A model generated the notes under the pieces. The model was given only the letters and a program-made list of their open reading frames with translations, did not search any database and had not been told where the DNA came from. From Forficula auricularia (Eukaryota > Arthropoda > Insecta > Dermaptera > Forficulidae), in the NCBI GenBank assembly GCA_024734495.1, contig JALMQS010000916.1, positions 124,001 to 188,000 of the forward strand: DNA of 64,000 bases, in the 5' to 3' direction. The position numbers and the translations under genes are program-made. This document shows, one piece after another, positions 62,085 to 64,000 of this stretch (positions are counted from its first letter, which is position 1; the number at the start of each line of letters is the position of its first letter).

Positions 62085-62645
62085 CCATCTTTCGATATTT
62101 TGCTTAGTTTTCGAGATATCGAGATTAAAAAATACTGTTTTTTATTTATTATTTTATTTTTCAATTGTTTTTTATAGAAACCACGGAAACCGTAGTATCA
62201 TGGGTTTCACGTGGCGCCGCTATCTATAATTAAATGTAAATGCCCAAAAAAATTCGAATATGTAAAAGTCGTTGCCGGTTCTGTTAAGATATATTCAGTT
62301 CTGTTCGGTTCGGCTCGTATATCTTCATTTCGGTTTTTAGGCGCCAACCTAATCGCTTAAAAACCAGCTCGAAATGAAGAAATACGAGACGAACTGAATA
62401 TATCTTAACCGAACCTTTCAAAGTTTGTACGGGAACCCATTTTTTTATTTAAATGAACCGAGATGAAGAATAGAACCGAACCTTTGAAAAGTTCTAAAAG
62501 TGATAGCTGCGCTACACTGAACATGTGACACTAAGGTTTCCGTGGTTTCTATAAAAAACAATTGAAAATTAAAGAAAATAAATAAAAAAACGGTATTTTT
62601 TAAACTCGATATCTCGAAAACTAAGCGAAATCTCAAAAAATGGAT
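62085..62645. repeat. nested foldback repeat
   Basis: Outer arms of about 110 bp: TTGCTTAGTTTTCGAGATAT...CAATTGTTTTTTATAGAAAC-CACGGAAACC (62095-62190) mirrored by GGTTTCCGTGGTTTCTATAA...CTCGATATCTCGAAAACTAA (62536-62630). Inner arms: AGATATATTCAGTTCTGTTC...TCATTTCGGTTTTTA against TAAAAACCAGCTCGAAATGA...TGAATATATCTTAACC (62286-62418). No tip duplication seen. Confidence 0.6.
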
Positions 62646-63327
62646 TTCTCCATTTTCGTCGCTATTTCATTACTTATGATTATTAATTCTATAAATACTC
62701 GTATATGCCTTTCGTGATTTTCACAAAAAAAATTTTTTAAACAATTAAAAAGTAAATAAACAGTACTTTGCTTATAAATAAATAGCATTTAAATACACAA
62801 ATTCGTCATATATGGTAAATATAGCATAAAAACAGATTTAACGAAATTCGCCCCGAAATTGACTGATATTGGAACTAAGCACCCTCAAATTGACCAAGAA
62901 ACTGATCCGATACTTCTTTGGTCCTTGAAGCCTTCTTGGTCATTAGCAACCAAATGAGGACTTTCAATTACCCTGGAAACTGTATCCACTTGGACCATCC
63001 AATTTAATTACATCAAATTAGGTACAATAACCTAGTAAAAATTCCAACATTTATTTATATTAGTTTCGTAAAAATATACTTGTTAAAATAAATAAAATTG
63101 TTGATCAATAAACGATTACTATATTTTCTTTATTGGGCCGCGCAGGAGGGGTCCTCCTCTTACAGATAAAAGTTACAAATTTAGTTATATATAATATGTA
63201 TATACAGTGGCATTTTATAATAAAGTAACAACGATAATAATAATCTCTTTTTATAATATAAATTTCTAACTGCATATTTAGTTATTATTATCAAATTGTA
63301 TTTTAAATTAAATTAGACATAAAAGAA
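62646..63327. other. AT-rich sequence, nothing recognised
   Basis: Contains a short GC patch at 63135-63165 (GGGCCGCGCAGGAGGGGTCC). No frame, RNA gene or repeat partner was found. Confidence 0.3.
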
Positions 63328-63395
63328 ATCAGCCGGGGCTTGAACCTGGGATCTTTTCATGTCCAACGCGATGCTTTTAACTGGATTCGGCTGAT
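63328..63395 (-). tRNA. tRNA-like sequence with perfect acceptor stem
   Basis: Minus strand 68 nt: acceptor ATCAGCC/GGCTGAT fully paired and a T-arm B-box GGTTCAAGCCC. The D arm is shortened and no clean anticodon arm forms, so the anticodon is not assigned. Likely a tRNA pseudogene or SINE head. Confidence 0.35.
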
Positions 63396-63607
63396 CACGG
63401 ACAGACAGTCAAGTCAGAATTACTTCCTTTATTTATATATGAGAGCGTTTCTACTCACGGACACGATCCGTTCACGGTTCAATCTTGATCGGATCACTGC
63501 CCGCTAGTTCTAGTTCGCTGGAGTAGCGATCAACCAACGGTTACGGACTGATCAGAGCCAATTTGTGAGCTCTTCATTTGCCGAATTCTCTTCTTTTATT
63601 CTCTTTA

Positions 63608-64000
63608 GGTAGTTGTTTCACCATATGGGTTTTCTTAGGATTTTTTTGAAATTTAGAGATATTATTATTCAAATACTTCTGCATCGATTGGTGGAAAAAC
63701 GAAATTTATGAACAATATAGTTCCGGAGATATTAAATTCCAAAGATAGAGTTTTTCAGACTCTCCTATGGTACATTGCACTTTACGGGATCTTGGAAAGT
63801 TTACATACATATTTAATTATAATTAAGAAACTCTTCTTACCATTGTTATAAAAAAACTAAACCAACATTAAACAATAAATTATACATTTTTTAAGAAAAT
63901 TTTAACTCATAGTTACAACACAGTTTCTGAGATAATAATGAATAAATAATGAAAAATTTACACTAAAAACAAGCTGGCAACAACGCATTTATTTAACCTA
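63608..64000 (-). mobile_element. TTAA-type DNA element (family P1), copy 3, runs off the window
   Basis: Starts GGTAGTTGTTTCACCATATG after TTTA (one base different from TTAA). It follows copies 1 and 2 through TGCATCGATTGGTGG, ATAGTTCCGGAGATATTAAA and the AACACAGTTTCTGAGATAAT end. The other terminus is beyond position 64000. Confidence 0.75.

Noticed and set aside
1..64000. CRISPR array or bacterial operon
   Set aside because: Introns with GT-AG sites, mariner/hAT/Penelope elements and MED14 show an animal genome; the repeats are transposons and microsatellites, not spaced arrays.

Overview
This window is animal nuclear DNA, most likely from an insect. It is AT-rich, its genes are split by GT-AG introns, its transposons are mariner, hAT and Penelope types, and it holds a nuclear copy of mitochondrial COX1. 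The order cannot be fixed from the sequence. Only two host genes are supported; almost everything else is transposable-element (TE) DNA in introns and flanks.

Gene 1 (+ strand, 6188-38415) is MED14, the scaffold subunit of Mediator. It has 25 coding exons over 32 kb and would encode about 1,526 residues. Nearly every exon joins in frame with family-like sequence. There are two exceptions: the exon 11/12 junction is out of phase by one base, and exon 15 carries an internal frameshift. These are either assembly indels or real lesions.

Gene 2 (- strand, 55692-45885) is a 234-residue coiled-coil protein in five exons. Its C-terminal half resembles HAUS1 of the augmin complex. MED14 and this gene are convergent, with a TE-filled interval at 38.5-45.9 kb.

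Layout: 1-6.2 kb, TE remnants upstream of MED14. 6.2-38.4 kb, MED14 with TEs in its introns: TTAA-flanked elements, a six-copy dispersed family A (sixth copy at 48 kb), hAT elements with perfect 8-bp target-site duplications (TSDs), mariners, and foldbacks with tRNA-like cores. 38.5-45.9 kb, nested foldback and hAT, two mariners (one transposase nearly intact at 326 residues), and another tRNA-like foldback. 45.9-55.7 kb, the HAUS1-like gene with TE-filled introns. 56.4-61 kb, a COX1 numt ending at a hAT insertion, then a LINE open reading frame broken by two insertions, one of them a Penelope-like element (PLE) fragment with a GIY-YIG C-terminus. 61-64 kb, foldback and tRNA-like repeats and a terminal TTAA element.

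The most notable signal is a set of hammerhead ribozyme motifs (CUGANGA, stem II, GAAA, very short palindromic stem III). Ten lie in pairs inside five foldback or composite elements, each bounded by a 12-13-bp TSD. An eleventh lies downstream of a GIY-YIG remnant with a 14-bp TSD. At least four sequence families are present. Together they look like a guild of non-autonomous Penelope-type retroelements with paired ribozymes.
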